A stretch of 64,000 nucleotides of DNA from Paramecium tetraurelia. Taxonomy: Eukaryota > Ciliophora > Oligohymenophorea > Peniculida > Parameciidae. The position numbers and the translations under genes were made by a program. The DNA lies in the NCBI RefSeq assembly GCF_000165425.1, contig NW_001799277.1, forward strand, positions 62,001-126,000, given 5' to 3'. The notes beneath the pieces were generated by a model, which worked only from the letters and a program-made list of their open reading frames with translations, did not search any database and was not told the DNA's origin. Of the stretch, positions 24,772-38,911 are shown piece after piece. The first letter of the stretch is position 1. The number at the start of each line of letters is the position of its first letter.

Positions 24772-26929
24772 TCAGAATTTTTAATCTAATTCATTCAATA
24801 AATTTAGACATGTTTTCAAACTAATTAATGTTTATTTTGTCTCTTTTCTGGATTTCTAAATAAATTGATTTTCTTGCAGTAATTCATCAACAGAATCCGA
24901 TTTGTATAATACCCCAATCAATTCTCTCTCGCATAGATTTCTTGATTGATTTACAAGAAATGTAATTATAGTTTTTGGAATAGAATCACAAATATTCTTC
25001 TTTACTAAATTGAAATATGAGACGATAAGGTCTTTAATCATATCCATCTCTGTTTATTCTCTTTTACTTGGTCTATCATTTAATTTAATAACATTTGGAA
25101 CACAAGGCAATTATCTTTTTGGATCGTTAACGTAATACTATTAATTAACATAGGCAATTTTATTTATCACTGATTATTATTGTAATATTTAACTTTCATC
25201 TATCTATTCCAGCTTTTTTGGTTTTAAAGTATTCTATTTCCTTTTATTGTTTAAAATATCGAGTTTACTATCGTACAATTCTGTTTGCTTATTATTTTTA
25301 AATGGCCAAAAATTTAAAAATTTACCAGATTCACTTTCACTCTAAACAGGTGATTTTTCTCTTATAATTTATTATGGTTATTATCTTTATTCCTCTCTAT
25401 TAACTAAATCCATTCCAGATACAAAATCTGGGTGACTAGTATTAATATATCCAATCTCAATTTCTAATAGATTTTAAATTATTTCATCTGTTTGAATTAA
25501 ACATTTATTTAAGAGATTTTCAATAACTTCTTAAATTCTATTGGATAATACATCAAACCTTTCAATTTCAGGTATTGAAATTTGATTGATTACTCTTCTT
25601 AATTCTTCAAAAATTATATGAGAACATTCAATGGAAGGCATGCGTAATCTTTAGATTTATTGTCTAACCAATAACTCAAATGCTCCTTAAGGAACAAATA
25701 AACTAGGTCTAATTCCATTAGCATTTTTGATAGCTGTTCTTATTTCATCATCGCTTAACACATCAAATGGATTCATTTTTTAAATTGTTCTTCTGAAGGT
25801 TTCGTTAAATACATAAATTATTCTTGATCCACCAATCAACTCTTTACTGGTGATATCTAAGCATCTTCCTTCCAACATATCCTTATAAGAGTTGGAAAAC
25901 TTAGAAATTAAGGTTAATACTAATAAATTCTTTGTTTCTTTAGATTCAAGATTGTCGTAATCACCATATTGTTTTAATTCATATTCCTTCATCTAAGCCA
26001 AACTTATTATTGTCTCCCTTATTACAGGTAGTGCTCTCTTAATATGTTAGATAAAATTCATATTTAAGGTCTTTACCAAATAGCCAATACCCATCTTCTC
26101 TGAGTATTTCTTATATATTTTGTGACTCTCAAAAAATTCTTTCTCGTCCTTCAATTAATTTTAAATTGTTTTATTTTTTTGTATGTCCTTCTACCCTCTC
26201 ATGATTACACCAACATAACCTAATTGCAAAGGATAAGTCTGATTGAGCAAATCATTCAATATATCAGATCCTTCATCCATTAAATCTAATTGAGTGATTA
26301 CACCTATTGTTCTTAAACCATTAGGATCTACACTTCTAGCCAATTTTAACCCATCTGATGTTGCCAAATCATCTGAAGCCTTTGAAACTGCTAAAATCAA
26401 ACTATTCTAGTTTTTAATGAAGGGCAAAACAATATCCAAAACCTTTTATTCTATGTCTTAGGGTTAATCTCCAACAGGATTCTTTGTAATTCCTGGTAAA
26501 TCAATCAATTGTAAATTTAAGATATCCTTTGAGAAATATTTCACCTTTATGGCAACTGGGGATATCCCTTTGTTCTTTCCAGCCACTTTGTCCGTCTCCT
26601 ATTCAATTAATTTTCTGATCTCATCTGACTCAAAAATTTTCTCCCCTCTCTTGTCCATAAACTCAAACCAACTCTATTCAGCATCAATAACTTAATGCAA
26701 TTATATCTCTATCGGTCTCCTTGTTACAATTCCTTTTCCTCTTGGTAGAAATTCTCTCCCCACAATACTTTCAAGAAGAGATGATTTTCCGACAGATTAG
26801 GATCCTATCACTACAATTGATGGCAAATTCAACTCATTACTCAAACCAGCTGAACTTAATATATCCTTGTTGATATCGATATATGAATAGTACATGTAAA
26901 TCATTTATAAAGGGGATCAATTTCTCCAT
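24772..26929 (-). CDS. Dynamin-family GTPase
   Basis: A membrane-scission GTPase. ATG 26929, intron 26866-26893 (28 nt, AAG end), TGA 24772, 709 aa. The intron joins the dynamin N-terminus [15 protein letters not shown] to the GTPase core. G1 GSQSVGKSS, switch GIVTRRP, G3 DLPG, G4 TQLD (usual TKLD), VIMRGQ, a middle/stalk domain and a C-terminal GTPase effector domain ([26 protein letters not shown]). Length fits dynamin-related proteins without PH and proline-rich domains, as in other ciliate dynamins. Likely roles are endocytosis or organelle division; the sequence alone does not choose. Confidence 0.93.
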
Positions 26930-27666
26930 AATTAAATATTAATTCTTATAAATAAATTATTAAAAACAATTTAAAATCAAAATATTTTGTATTTCTGTTG
27001 TGTACTTTTCAAATTCTATATCATTAGTAAAATATTAAAGGTAGTCTTTATCAAATTTTAAATTAAATTTATTGTTTTTAATATAACTTATATGAAGAAG
27101 AAAAACCTTAGTATAATCATATATAATAATTCAGTTTATTTATCTAATATTAACAAAACAGAAATATAAATTAATGAAAGGTTTAAATCAATAAACTGAA
27201 AAGAAGATTGTAATAATAAAGATAATTCAAAGAGGATTTCTTAAATTTCTATATCCACATTTATATTATTGCAATCTAATATTAAAATTATTTATTTATA
27301 CAATAGTTCCTGTTAATAAAAAAAATAAATCATTGAGATTAATTTATTCTAACTATCAAATAAACTAAAACGTTTAAGATACTTTTATATAATAAATTTA
27401 CAGATTTGTCTTCATTAATATAATACAAATCATCTTATCCTTCTTAAGAAAAGTTATTTATATTTTGTAAGATTGATTTACGTTTTCTCAAATTTTAAGG
27501 TTTATTATTTCTTACTTAGGTATATTTTAATTATGAATGTTATAATATATTTATTAAATTCCAGAGTATTTGGATATATTTCTATTCAATATTATAATGA
27601 TGATTTATAAAATAATTATTTCAATCAAAAATTGATGAATAATAATCAACATGTAGATATATAACA
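26930..27666. other. AT-rich intergenic stretch, nothing recognised
   Basis: About 740 bp of very AT-rich DNA between the dynamin start and the stop of the next minus-strand gene. No coding-like frame, repeat array or RNA gene was seen. It should contain the dynamin promoter. Confidence 0.6.
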
Positions 27667-28584
27667 TCACTTTTTTGAAGTTTTGATTTTTTTTTATGAT
27701 GTAATTTGAGTCTTCATCTCAAAGAGTGCCTTTCGAGGAGAACTCAATAAATAGACAGAAAACTTATTTTATTCTTTTTTTGAATTTATTTATGGCAATT
27801 AAATTTGTTTTTGTGGCTTTGGAGTGTTGATTACCTTCATTGAAGTGCAGGATGATACAAATTATTAGACAGTTTTATTGACATTTGTTAGCATAATACC
27901 TTCAGTAAGTTTGCGATTATGCATAGAAAAGTTTTTAGTTTTGATTAATGGAGTCTTAGATTATAGAGGTTTTGATTCTGAGACTTTTTGATTTTATTCA
28001 TCGCTTGAACTAGTTCTTGATTCGTTGATGATATTTTTAAAACTATTAAATGCAAAACTTGGTGATTTTGTTAGATTGACAAATGAGATCAGAGCTGTTT
28101 CATAAGTTTAAGAGTTTTGCGATATTTCCATGATGCTTTTTGAATATTTTAATTCATTATTATAAAAGAACTCATAATTAATTTGTTAATCATCTTTTGT
28201 TAAAAGCCTTTTACATTTTGCAATGGCTTCTGATGTTTTAGTATTCACCAATATGGATTTGGTTTTTCGTGATCTATAATTGTTAGTGATGATGATTGTA
28301 TTGTTTTATGAATCTCCAATATTTAAACTCGTGGAGGTAACATAAGTACCTTTTCTTCTTTGCATTCTTCGTTTCCTCTTTTTACAATGATGAGCCCTTA
28401 TGTAGGTTTATGGATGCAAAGCATTTTATCTATCTTAGAAGGCACCTACATGTCCACACTCTGAACATCTACAACTTTGTCTTCTGAAGGGTTTATTATT
28501 AGATGTTCTTTTTGTGGGAGGCGAGAGAAAACTTCGTTTTTTGTTAACTAATTGTAATAATTCTTATCTACGAGATCTATTCAT
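27667..28584 (-). CDS. Zinc-finger-like protein, tandem copy 2 (305 aa)
   Basis: ATG 28584 to TGA 27667, no intron, 305 aa, basic and Ser/Thr/Asn-rich. Residues about 35-75 carry RQSCRCSECGHVGAF followed by H and YIRAHHCKKRKRR: a C-x-C-x2-C...H...HHC arrangement that may bind zinc and is followed by a basic, nuclear-localisation-like run. The remainder is low complexity and likely disordered (NESRTSSSDEQ, NTPKPQKQ). The upstream gene is a paralogue with the same CxCSxCG start. DNA- or RNA-binding is a guess; I know no family with this exact motif. Confidence 0.7.
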
Positions 28585-28668
28585 TATTTATATAAATAAA
28601 TGGAAACTATTATTAAATACAAAGAATCAAATTAAGAAAATATTGTTATGTTACTACAAAATTAATTA

Positions 28669-29676
28669 TCAAAAAATTCCTTTTAATGTAGATGGAGTAT
28701 TTTTTCTAGAGTGAAATTGGTGTTTTTGTTATTTTTGTATTAGTTATTCAGATGAAATACTTTTAATGATGGTTCTGGTTGAATTTTTGAATGAAGTTTG
28801 AATAATACTATCAACCTGATTTCTAGATGTAATGTTACTAAAATATGGAGATTGGTGGTGTAAGGAAGTTGGACTGAATTCAGTTTAAGGAGTGATTTTA
28901 ATTTGTGAAGAAAAACGGGAGGATTTTTGTTCATCATTTTTTGAAAATCGTAATGGTTAAATTGTGGTAAAGGAGTTGATTGCTATTTTATGAATTTTGG
29001 GTAATTTCTATTAATGATCTAATGTAATGTTAGTAAAAGAATACCTTTTTCATATAATTTCTATTATAGATAAACTCTGATTGATTATCTTTGTTTATGT
29101 TTGCTGTCAATAATTTTGGCTTGAATTGATTGCATATGCTGATTTCTATAATTTTATTTGTCATCATGTTTTTCATTTTGGACCTGTTATTGTTATGTAG
29201 GTATGATCGGAGAAGCATCAAAATTGATTTTGGTTTTAAATCTATACATTTTTTTCTGTTTTTCTTTTTTCTTTGTTTTCTTCTATTTATCTATTAAATA
29301 GATAATGCAATAGACAGCATTTTAGAATCTTTTAAGTAATCTGAAGTTTCTAAGAATGGACATTTGGGTGTGAAAAACAGTAAATTTCTTTTAAAGACTC
29401 TTAACTTTTTTATTGGCTTTACCACATTGAGAACAACAACAACTCTCATTAACATTAAATTAAGAGTTCCGTGAAGTTTCCGAACTACTTTAGTCTGGGA
29501 GGTTACTACCTATCCAAAGAATTTAAATCGAGATTGTTGAAAGACTTGGACATATGATCTGAATTGGAAGGGTGTATGGGTTTGGAATAATATGGTGTGT
29601 TTAGATGATTTAGATGTGCCATGAGACCGGTAACTCTTTGAAGACAATATGCTTGCAAGGTGTCATGATGATCCAT
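28669..29676 (-). CDS. Zinc-finger-like protein, tandem copy 1 (318 aa)
   Basis: ATG 29676, introns 29485-29509 (25 nt) and 29019-29044 (26 nt), TGA 28669, 318 aa. Residues about 75-115 read SCCCSQCGKANKK...FHTQMSILRN, matching the CxCSxCG block of the downstream neighbour with partly different later ligands. A strongly basic helix follows (QKKTKKKEKQKK), then Q/S/N-rich sequence. Both introns are needed to avoid TGA. The stop lies 84 bp from the start of copy 2, same strand, so the pair looks like an old tandem duplication with fast divergence outside the finger. Confidence 0.65.
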
Positions 29677-29744
29677 GAATATTAATTATTATTAATTTTG
29701 ATATCTTAATTCGTAAACAAAATATATGCTATAATATATCATAA

Positions 29745-31701
29745 TCATAGATAAATGTTCCATAAGCATACAGTTCCATCATAACTAGTTGTAATAACTT
29801 ATTTTTGATCACTTGTCCAAGCAACTTTCGAAACTCCAGAAGAATGTCCTAAATATTTACCCAATATCGATTGAGTTAATATAGAAATCAAAATTAACTA
29901 ACATAATTGATTATCAGTTACCTCCCCAGAATCTGACCCCGTAGCCAAGATCTTGCCATCAGGACTAATGGCAATTGAATTCAATTTCGTAACGTCGATG
30001 GATTAGACTGGCTCAACAATGTCGATATCCCAAAATTAAATGGGCATATTAATACCACAAGTGACTAACATTTAATAAGGAATGAGAATTACTTAGTTCT
30101 AACTCATTGTCCTTTCTTTAAGTCATATCAAGAAGAACTCCATTTCTAGATTAATGTTGAATAACCTTTTTGTCTGTTTTGAGATCATAAGTGTAAATGG
30201 TTTTATCAGCTGAGCATGAATGTATAAGATTAGGTTTCATAAGATCTGGGAATACTTTTGTTATTTCTTTCGAATGGATAGATATTTGAGTAATTAATTA
30301 TCTAGCTGTCTTTGACCAAACTCTAATAATACTATCCTCACCACCAGAGAGATAATAATTTTGATCACTATACAAACTAGTCACAGCTCCTTTGTGAGCA
30401 TTAACAATCTCCCATTTAATTGGAGATACTGGTTTATTAGTTATCATATATGCTCTAATAAATCCATCTCTCCACCCAGAGACAACAGTCCTATCAGGAT
30501 CCAAATACACAGATGACCCCTTGACTCTGTTCATGTTTATTGGAATACATCTAGTAATTACAAGCATTTCATTCATATCCCATACCATAACTACACCTTC
30601 ATAATCTATGGAAACAAAGAGATCACATGCATTTAAAGGCACTGATAAACCAACAACACTAGATAAGTGTCCTTCAGTATGAACAACCGAATCTAGATTT
30701 GCAGTGTTGATTCTATAGATTCTACCATTGGATGTTCCTGCCAATAATTCATTGCCATTTGGATCAGTTGTAATTGAATTCATCCTGCCTTCTAGACAGA
30801 TTTCTCTTTCTAAATTCCATCTAGTATCACTTCCAGTCAACTTCTTCACTTTTCCATCTCCTGAACCAACAAACAGATTCCTACCAAATATATTTATACT
30901 CAAAACTCCATTATTACTCACTGGTATTGTTGCTTTGAATATTCCTCCTTGTTATGATGATATACTGAAAATACAGATTTCACCAGCATGAGTTCCTACA
31001 TATAAATAATCCCCATTTTAATCAATTACTGCTTTAGTGTAATTCCTTACTAAACCACTACTAGGTAATTGACATGGAGCTTATTTGAGTTGATATTGCA
31101 TAGAAGCGACATCAAAATCCATTGTATTTAAGAAGATGTTGGAACCTTGAGAAGTGACAATTAAATATTAAGAATGTTTAGTTGATGATCTTCTTGGAGG
31201 ACACCAAGTAATCAGATTTATTGGAACTTCCAATAACTTATTATGAACAATGGTATAATCTTGGCAATTCCATATTATTAGATTATTGTTAGAGGCAGTG
31301 GCTGCTAAGAATTTATCATCGCTTGAAAAGGAAAGATTTGTAATTTCATCTCTCAAACCTCTAAATATTTGCATTGGTTTTCTTGCGTTGAAATCCCATA
31401 GTATGACTGGTGCTTCTGGTGTCTTAGCATTTCTAGATCCCATTTATCCAGATGCTATGTATCTGCCAGTCTTCGATAATGTCAATGCACTAATGTCCAT
31501 ATCATGTCCTCTCAAAAACAATTGTTAATGTTTGTCATTCAAGTTCTCTATTACAATCAACCCTGCCAATGCATAGACTATTGTCGACTCCTTTTGAGGA
31601 TGCAAGTGAATCACATCGCGATATCTCCCAGAAAATCCATTCATGTGATCTAATTCTATTGCATCGCTCTATAGAGGCAGTTTCTATCCTGCCTCTGGCA
31701 T
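29745..31701 (-). CDS. Cilia- and flagella-associated protein 52 (WDR16)
   Basis: A WD40 protein of motile axonemes (inner junction/doublet lumen). ATG 31701, introns 30065-30092 (28 nt) and 29898-29921 (24 nt), TGA 29745, 634 aa (CFAP52 is about 620). The N-terminus MNGFSGRYRDVIHLHPQ matches the family's 'GFNGHV..GL..HP' start; then LRGHDMDISALTLSKTG, SGQMGSRN...VILWDF, a run of WD repeats (HKGAVTSLYSD, LSGGEDSIIRVW), and the final GHSSGVSKVAW and TTSYDGTVCLWNIYL. Two seven-bladed propellers are expected. Convincing orthologue; fits a ciliate genome. Confidence 0.93.
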
Positions 31702-31998
31702 ACTCTGCTATACAACTTATGGAAGAGTTTAATTATAATAAGGATTCTGGTACTGTTACGGATTTTGAGTGTATTATATGGGAGGCTATGGGTAAGGTTG
31801 CTTGTAATAGGGTTGTTAATTCCCTCTTTATGCATAATCTATTGGAGTATTCGTTATTGGATTTATTCCATTCTTATTCTGATGGCCTGGTTAAGGTCGT
31901 AAATTCATAATTTAAATTATTATTTCTTTTTTCAATTATATATGTATAATAGTATATGTATAAAATACTACTAATTAATGAAAATTTTAATTTCATTT

Positions 31999-32565
31999 AT
32001 GTCATATCTCATACATAAAATTCGATATGCCTTTGCTATTTAAAGAATACCGAATGGGACTCATTTAATTGTTGGATTGGGAAACCCAGGCAAAATTTAT
32101 GAAAATACCAGACATAATGCAGGCCAATTGTTCATTAAACATCTTGCTAAAGAGTTTAACATAAAAATGAGTGATGGATAAAATGGGGCTATTGGGTCAT
32201 TTCAACACATTATCTTGTTCAATCCTCTTTCCTTCATGAATTCAAGTGGTCATCCAATCAAAAAAATTGCAGACAAAGCCAATATTCAAACTAGCAATAT
32301 TATCATTGTTCATGATGACTTGGACAATTTACCAGGAAGGTGTAAGATAAAGCAAGGAGGAAGTGCAGAGGGACATAATGGTTTGAAATCCATTATTTAA
32401 TATATGGATGATAAATTCATTAGATTAAAAATTGGAATCGGAAGACCTAATTCAAAAGACCCTGCAATTGTAAGTGATTATGTGATGAGCAAATTAGATT
32501 ACGAACCATCATAACAAGCATTCAAATAAGGAATCGTGCTTGTACGACAACTCTTTAAATTTTGA
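31999..32565 (+). CDS. Peptidyl-tRNA hydrolase, bacterial Pth1 type
   Basis: Releases tRNA from prematurely terminated peptidyl-tRNA. Single exon, ATG 31999 to TGA 32563, 188 aa, the usual length. Conserved: [18 protein letters not shown] (catalytic His and Asn), [48 protein letters not shown]. The N-terminal 20 residues are basic and lack acids ([16 protein letters not shown]), consistent with mitochondrial import. Divergent from CFAP52 across about 300 bp. Confidence 0.95.
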
Positions 32566-32593
32566 TGATCATCTATCATTATAAGGTCATGCA

Positions 32594-32806
32594 TCATTCA
32601 ATATAATTGGTTTCATCTAATAAAGTGTTGAATTCTGAATCTGTCAAAATATCCGAATTCTGACATTTTTCTTATCTCTATCTTGCATTCTTTCCCATTC
32701 TTCCAGATTCTCCTTTACTACGATTCAAGCCCAAACCGATCATCAAAAATATCATGCTTACTATGAATATAGTGATTGCTTCCATCAAAAGATCGTTTTT
32801 TAACAT
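32594..32806 (-). CDS. Small single-span membrane protein (70 aa)
   Basis: ATG 32806 to TGA 32594, 70 aa. One hydrophobic helix (ITIFIVSMIFLMIGLGL) near the N-terminus, then a basic segment (NRSKGESGRMGKNARQRQ) and an acidic tail. The frame is open 28 codons further upstream without an ATG. It faces the peptidyl-tRNA hydrolase stop at 28 bp. No family recognised; V-ATPase-like or mitochondrial small subunits can look like this, but that is only a resemblance. Confidence 0.5.
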
Positions 32807-33305
32807 TTTTTTATTTTTATAATACTCATTATCAAATTCAATATAATAATATAACAAGTTATTATCTCTAACTTTTAACTTATTTTTCAATACATATATA
32901 GAAGTATTTTTTATGCTTTAAGAAATTTAATCATTATATTCTGTATTCCAAAGATTTTGTTAAAAGACTTATCTCGATTTGGAACAGTTAATACTTTTAG
33001 CATAATTTCATTATATAGAATTCAGTACTTTTCAACTTCTATAACAAATTATTTAGTTATTTTATAGTCTTATTTATCCTGATAGAATTATTATTTCTGA
33101 AATCATTTACAGAATTATATAATCACACATAATTATTGAAGTGTTCTCTTATATGTGATATTTAGTGTAAACACAAATTCATTTATTAAATTGGTTTTTG
33201 ATTTAATTTAATATCATGTGATATTTTTTCATTAAAAATGAAGAGACCAGAGAAAATAGAATATTTGAATATTTTAATTATTATATGAATAGATAATTTG
33301 AAGTC
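32807..33305. other. AT-rich intergenic stretch, nothing recognised
   Basis: About 500 bp with no coding-like frame beyond the N-terminal open extension of the small membrane protein. Probably holds the two divergent promoters. Confidence 0.55.
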
Positions 33306-34348
33306 ATGGGTTTGTAACAGGTGAATCAACACTTACTATGTTCAATTTGCAGGGAAGTATTTTATAATCCAATCAGAGCAACATGTGGGTATAATTAGAT
33401 TCAAATTATAGACATACATTTTGTGGTACTTGTTTGGTTCGTTGGATACAATAGAAGAAGAGTTGTCCACTCTGTAGACATCACTTAGAACGCAATTATA
33501 AATTCGATAAGGATATTTTAGCAACCAAAATAGTTGGAGATGTTAAGGTCAAATGTTTGAGGTGTTAATAATGGAATGGAACATTGGCAGCATTCAAATA
33601 ACACAAGAAAACATAATGCAAATTTGTTCAAAAAAATAATGAAATACCATAAAATGCAATTGAAATAGGAGATGATAATGATATCACATTTCCATTTATT
33701 ATTATTGATACTCGGAAAATAGTTAAGACTGCTAACCATCCTATTCTAGTATAAATAGATGAACAAAATAACAAACAACGTGATGATCTATTTATAAGTT
33801 AAATAAGATAGAGTAACCATTTTTAGAATGACAATCCTCAAGTAGAAATCAACCCTTATGTTATAAGTGATTAATCAAATCATATAATAATTGAAACTCA
33901 AGATAATGTATTGCTAGAATAATCTAGCTAGTAATAATAAATATTTATCTGCCCAAATAATGAGTTATATATAGATGTAGAAAATTTAAATAATTAGAAT
34001 AACTAAACGGATATAAAAGATTTATAAATTATTATTAATGAATAATAAGGGAATCTTTGCAAAAAGCCAGAAGACATAATTTAAATATAACAAAATTAAT
34101 AGATGCAACATCCAAATTAATCAGAAATTGAAATCTTGGAACCTTCTTTAAGAATACTAAATAGTAGAGAAATCAAGGAATTAAAATCTAAGAGAAAATT
34201 TAAAATAAATATTCTAAAAAATGCTGTGACAATAGTTGAACCCCTAATTGATTCGATGAATGATGATTAATTCAATGAGTTTATAGATCATATGAAAAAA
34301 GAAATGACGAATAAACTTAATGAACTTTTAAATACTTCTATTTTATGA
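33306..34348 (+). CDS. TRAF-like RING-finger protein (339 aa)
   Basis: ATG 33306, intron 33389-33411 (23 nt), TGA 34346. Start MGLQQVNQHLLCSICREVF leads into a C3HC4 RING: CSIC, PIRATCGHTFCGTCLVRWI, CPLCR. A second putative zinc site follows (VKCLRCQQ...HKKTQCKF) as in TRAF-type fingers. The rest is Asn/Ile/Gln-rich with many TAA/TAG Gln, and ends in a helical stretch (FIDHMKKEMTNKLNELL). The intron splits the RING between TCG and HTFC; splicing restores it. Probable E3 ligase; RING-plus-zinc proteins are expanded in ciliates, so no specific orthologue is claimed. Confidence 0.82.
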
Positions 34349-34369
34349 TAATTCTTGTTATTATGTATC

Positions 34370-36073
34370 TCATTTTAAATAGTTGTTAATATACTATGCG
34401 CAGTTCCTTCCTGGTGCACCCATCACTCCTCCACCAGGGTGAGTTCCAGAACCGCATAAGAATAGCCCATTGATAGGAGTTCCATAACTATTATACCCAT
34501 TGCTTGGTCGATTTCCATACAATTTATCCAAAGTCAAAGCCCCATGGAAAATATTGCCTTCAGTCATATTAAGAAGTTACTCAATTTCCTAAGGTGTAAC
34601 CATATCTGTATAGAGTATGGACTTCCTATTAAAATGAGAACAATAGCTACTTAAAATTTGGAGCATATTAAGAAATGTAATCAATGACTTACTCCTTCAA
34701 TTATTTTTTGATTTAATCATTCCAATTGGCCTTATAAGGAGTATATTAGACAAGACATTGTACAATGTGTTATCCCTACGGAGCAATTGTTTTGTCATGA
34801 GCAGTAGGAACAACTAAATCCACGAATAAATTATCACTAAAAGACCTATAAGGCGAATGATCGATTAATCATACTTTCCATTTATGCAATCTTAGTATGC
34901 TTATCTCAATGTGTCTAGCCTTTCGCATCCTAAATGAGTTGTACCAATTAAGACAGATTCAGGTTTTTCATATTTGGTTCCCTCAAAACATTTAAATTTA
35001 GGCATTTCAGATACAGCAAAATTAAATTTAGTGCAAGCTCCATTATATTCCATATGTTTAACATCACTGAAATATTTAGGGTTCTTAGCTTTTTGGTCAG
35101 GTGATAACAATTTTTCGAAAGTGATTCTGGGAGTTACACTGCTTATGATGGTATCACTATAATAAGTGTTATTATCTGAGCATTTCACACCAGTGACTTA
35201 ATTATTAGAAGTGAGTATTTGATCCACACTTATATTGGTCTTGATCTCGACTCCTTTCTGCTCATTCAATTTAGTTAGGATCTTAGATATGGATCCCATT
35301 CCACCTTCTACAAACGCCCATTCTCCCTTCGAATTTGGGAATATCTCACCCATCACATGATGCAATAAGATATAGGCGCTGGCTGGAGTGTCTATAGATA
35401 TCATTTCACCTATGATGCCATCGGTTATGAGTGTTCCCTTTAGAATATCAGATTCGAACCATTTATTTAAGAATTAACTTGACGATTATGACATAAATTA
35501 AATGTAATCGTATATCTAATTAAATATAAATGCAAGATATACTTTATCTTTGTTTTTCCATCCATCTTGACCCATCCTTAACAATAATCCAAGATCATCA
35601 AAGCTTTTCTTGATGTTGTATCCTTTGCCTCTGGCGGATGTGTCATATGGATATTTATCCTAATAATAACTCCACAAATCTATAATTTCTGAGAGGAATT
35701 GGTTGTACTCATCATAGACTTCACTGTCTCTTTTGGAGAACTTGGCTATCTCTTGTTTGCAAAAAGTTGAATCTGAGTTCATCAACAGGTATTCGCCCTT
35801 GTTCTTGGTTACTGTAATACTGGAGATGGGTCTTCTAAAGAGTTTCAAGCCATGTGAATATAGATTCAATTCATTGATTACTGACGGACGCATCAACGAT
35901 AGCAAATACGAGAATCGACTAAATTTAAATCCGGGATAGACTTCTTCAGTTTAAGCAGCTCCTCCGGTTACGTGTCGTCTTTCTAGGAGCAAGATGTTTT
36001 TATGTTTTAGATAGCATGCTGCCACAAGTGCATTGTGACCACCGCCTATAATGATAGCATCATATTTTTTCAT
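34370..36073 (-). CDS. FAD-dependent oxidoreductase, PYROXD2-like
   Basis: ATG 36073, introns 35516-35542 (27 nt), 34846-34874 (29 nt) and 34626-34650 (25 nt), TGA 34370, 540 aa (PYROXD2 is about 580). Dinucleotide-binding start [20 protein letters not shown], then [31 protein letters not shown], the middle [13 protein letters not shown], and the family C-terminus [12 protein letters not shown] and [20 protein letters not shown]. Each intron removal rejoins conserved blocks. PYROXD2 relatives are mitochondrial amine-oxidase-fold proteins related to phytoene desaturases; substrate unknown. Its first codons overlap the 3' end of the upstream gene by 14 nt. Confidence 0.9.
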
Positions 36074-36618
36074 ATTTAATAAAATCAATTTATTGAGAAT
36101 GTCTTGTTTAAGAAAATAAAGTGTTTCGTTTAGTGATCAGTTTGGGCACTGAGCTTTTCTTATAGAAACTCAATTGTGAATTCGACTATTATGTTTTAAT
36201 GGCTCCTATCACAGAACTTGTTCTAACAGATTTACGATTGTTAAGATAAATAGAGTGTTAAGGACATATATTGTATGATCGTTCAGCACTAGTCTCAGTT
36301 CTCGTTGATTGTTATGTTTTGAATCGAATCGGTTTTATTTGTCTTCTCCTCTGGCTGACTCTATTCTGAGCTTAGATAATATAATTTTTGATTGTCTCCC
36401 CAATCTTAGTATTCCTATGGACTGCGTAATTGTAAACTGTCTTGCTTTTTTCATTTGACAACTTAGCTATGTTGATTTGATACTTATTATCAATGTCAGG
36501 TATCATGGTCTAATTTCTGGAGGACTATCATTACATTCCTCATCAAATTTTGTTACGCACTAATCACTCTTTGCATTCTCTAGTAATTCAACCACTTTCG
36601 AATCATTTCTTAATCCAT
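36060..36618 (-). CDS. Small basic protein, overlaps next gene
   Basis: The firm part is ATG 36506 to TGA 36060 (148 aa): basic, Ser/Thr/Gln-rich, with [15 protein letters not shown] and SVPKLITKR, probably disordered. A 25-nt GTA...TAG intron (36510-36534) would join it to an exon starting at ATG 36618, giving 177 aa; I prefer this but cannot prove it, because a third frame over the same exon also looks coding. The stop lies inside the first codons of the PYROXD2-like gene (start 36073), so the two same-strand CDSs overlap by 14 nt. Family unknown. Confidence 0.5.
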
Positions 36619-37328
36619 AATATTTACTATATTTGTATAATCAAAAAAATAATGATAATATCAATGATAACAATATTGAGAAACCATGAAATGAGAGATG
36701 GAAATATACATTATTCAAGAGTGGATTTATAAGGAAACCTAAATTGTGAAGCTGAAATTCAGTTATTTGTTGATAATATTAGATAAATCCTTTATAAAGA
36801 TATATTCAAAATACTTATTTGTACAATCTATTACTATGAATTATAATAACTTATTTGATAAATGAATTATAAATATTATAATTAACATTTCTTATAAATC
36901 TTTCATCCTATCTTGATTAACTAACAATTATTGGCTATAACTAACTAAAATAGAAAGAATATCAATTGAATATTTCTTTGAAAGAATTGTTAATTATTGT
37001 ATATGAACAAATAACACAAATTTATAATAAAAATGATTAAAGGGAAATCTGAATAATTATCAATGAATATTGTAGAAAATATTAAGTTAATCAATTATAC
37101 TTTGTAAATTCTAATATAATTTCAACAAATATATGTTTTTTCAATTTAATTACAAATAATTATTGATCATTAGAATCATTTAACTTCATATCTAAAAATC
37201 AAACTAATAAAATTAGCAAAGCAAATTATTCATGTCTAAACTTAGTAAGTTTGGCACAATATCAATTTCAAATGATTTCATCATTCACAGTAAAGAATAT
37301 ACTTTTATTATTTTTTTAATCCAAATAA
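36619..37328. other. AT-rich intergenic stretch, nothing recognised
   Basis: About 700 bp of AT-rich sequence between two divergent genes. No coding-like frame or repeat was found. Confidence 0.55.
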
Positions 37329-38883
<1,555 letters not shown>

Positions 38884-38911
38884 TTTTTTATTAATTATAT
38901 AAAAAACGGGT

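Noticed and set aside
31569-31910. Plus-strand 113-codon frame with plausible amino acid mix
   Set aside because: It overlaps the CFAP52 N-terminus on the minus strand, whose start motif is conserved; it uses no TAA/TAG codons.
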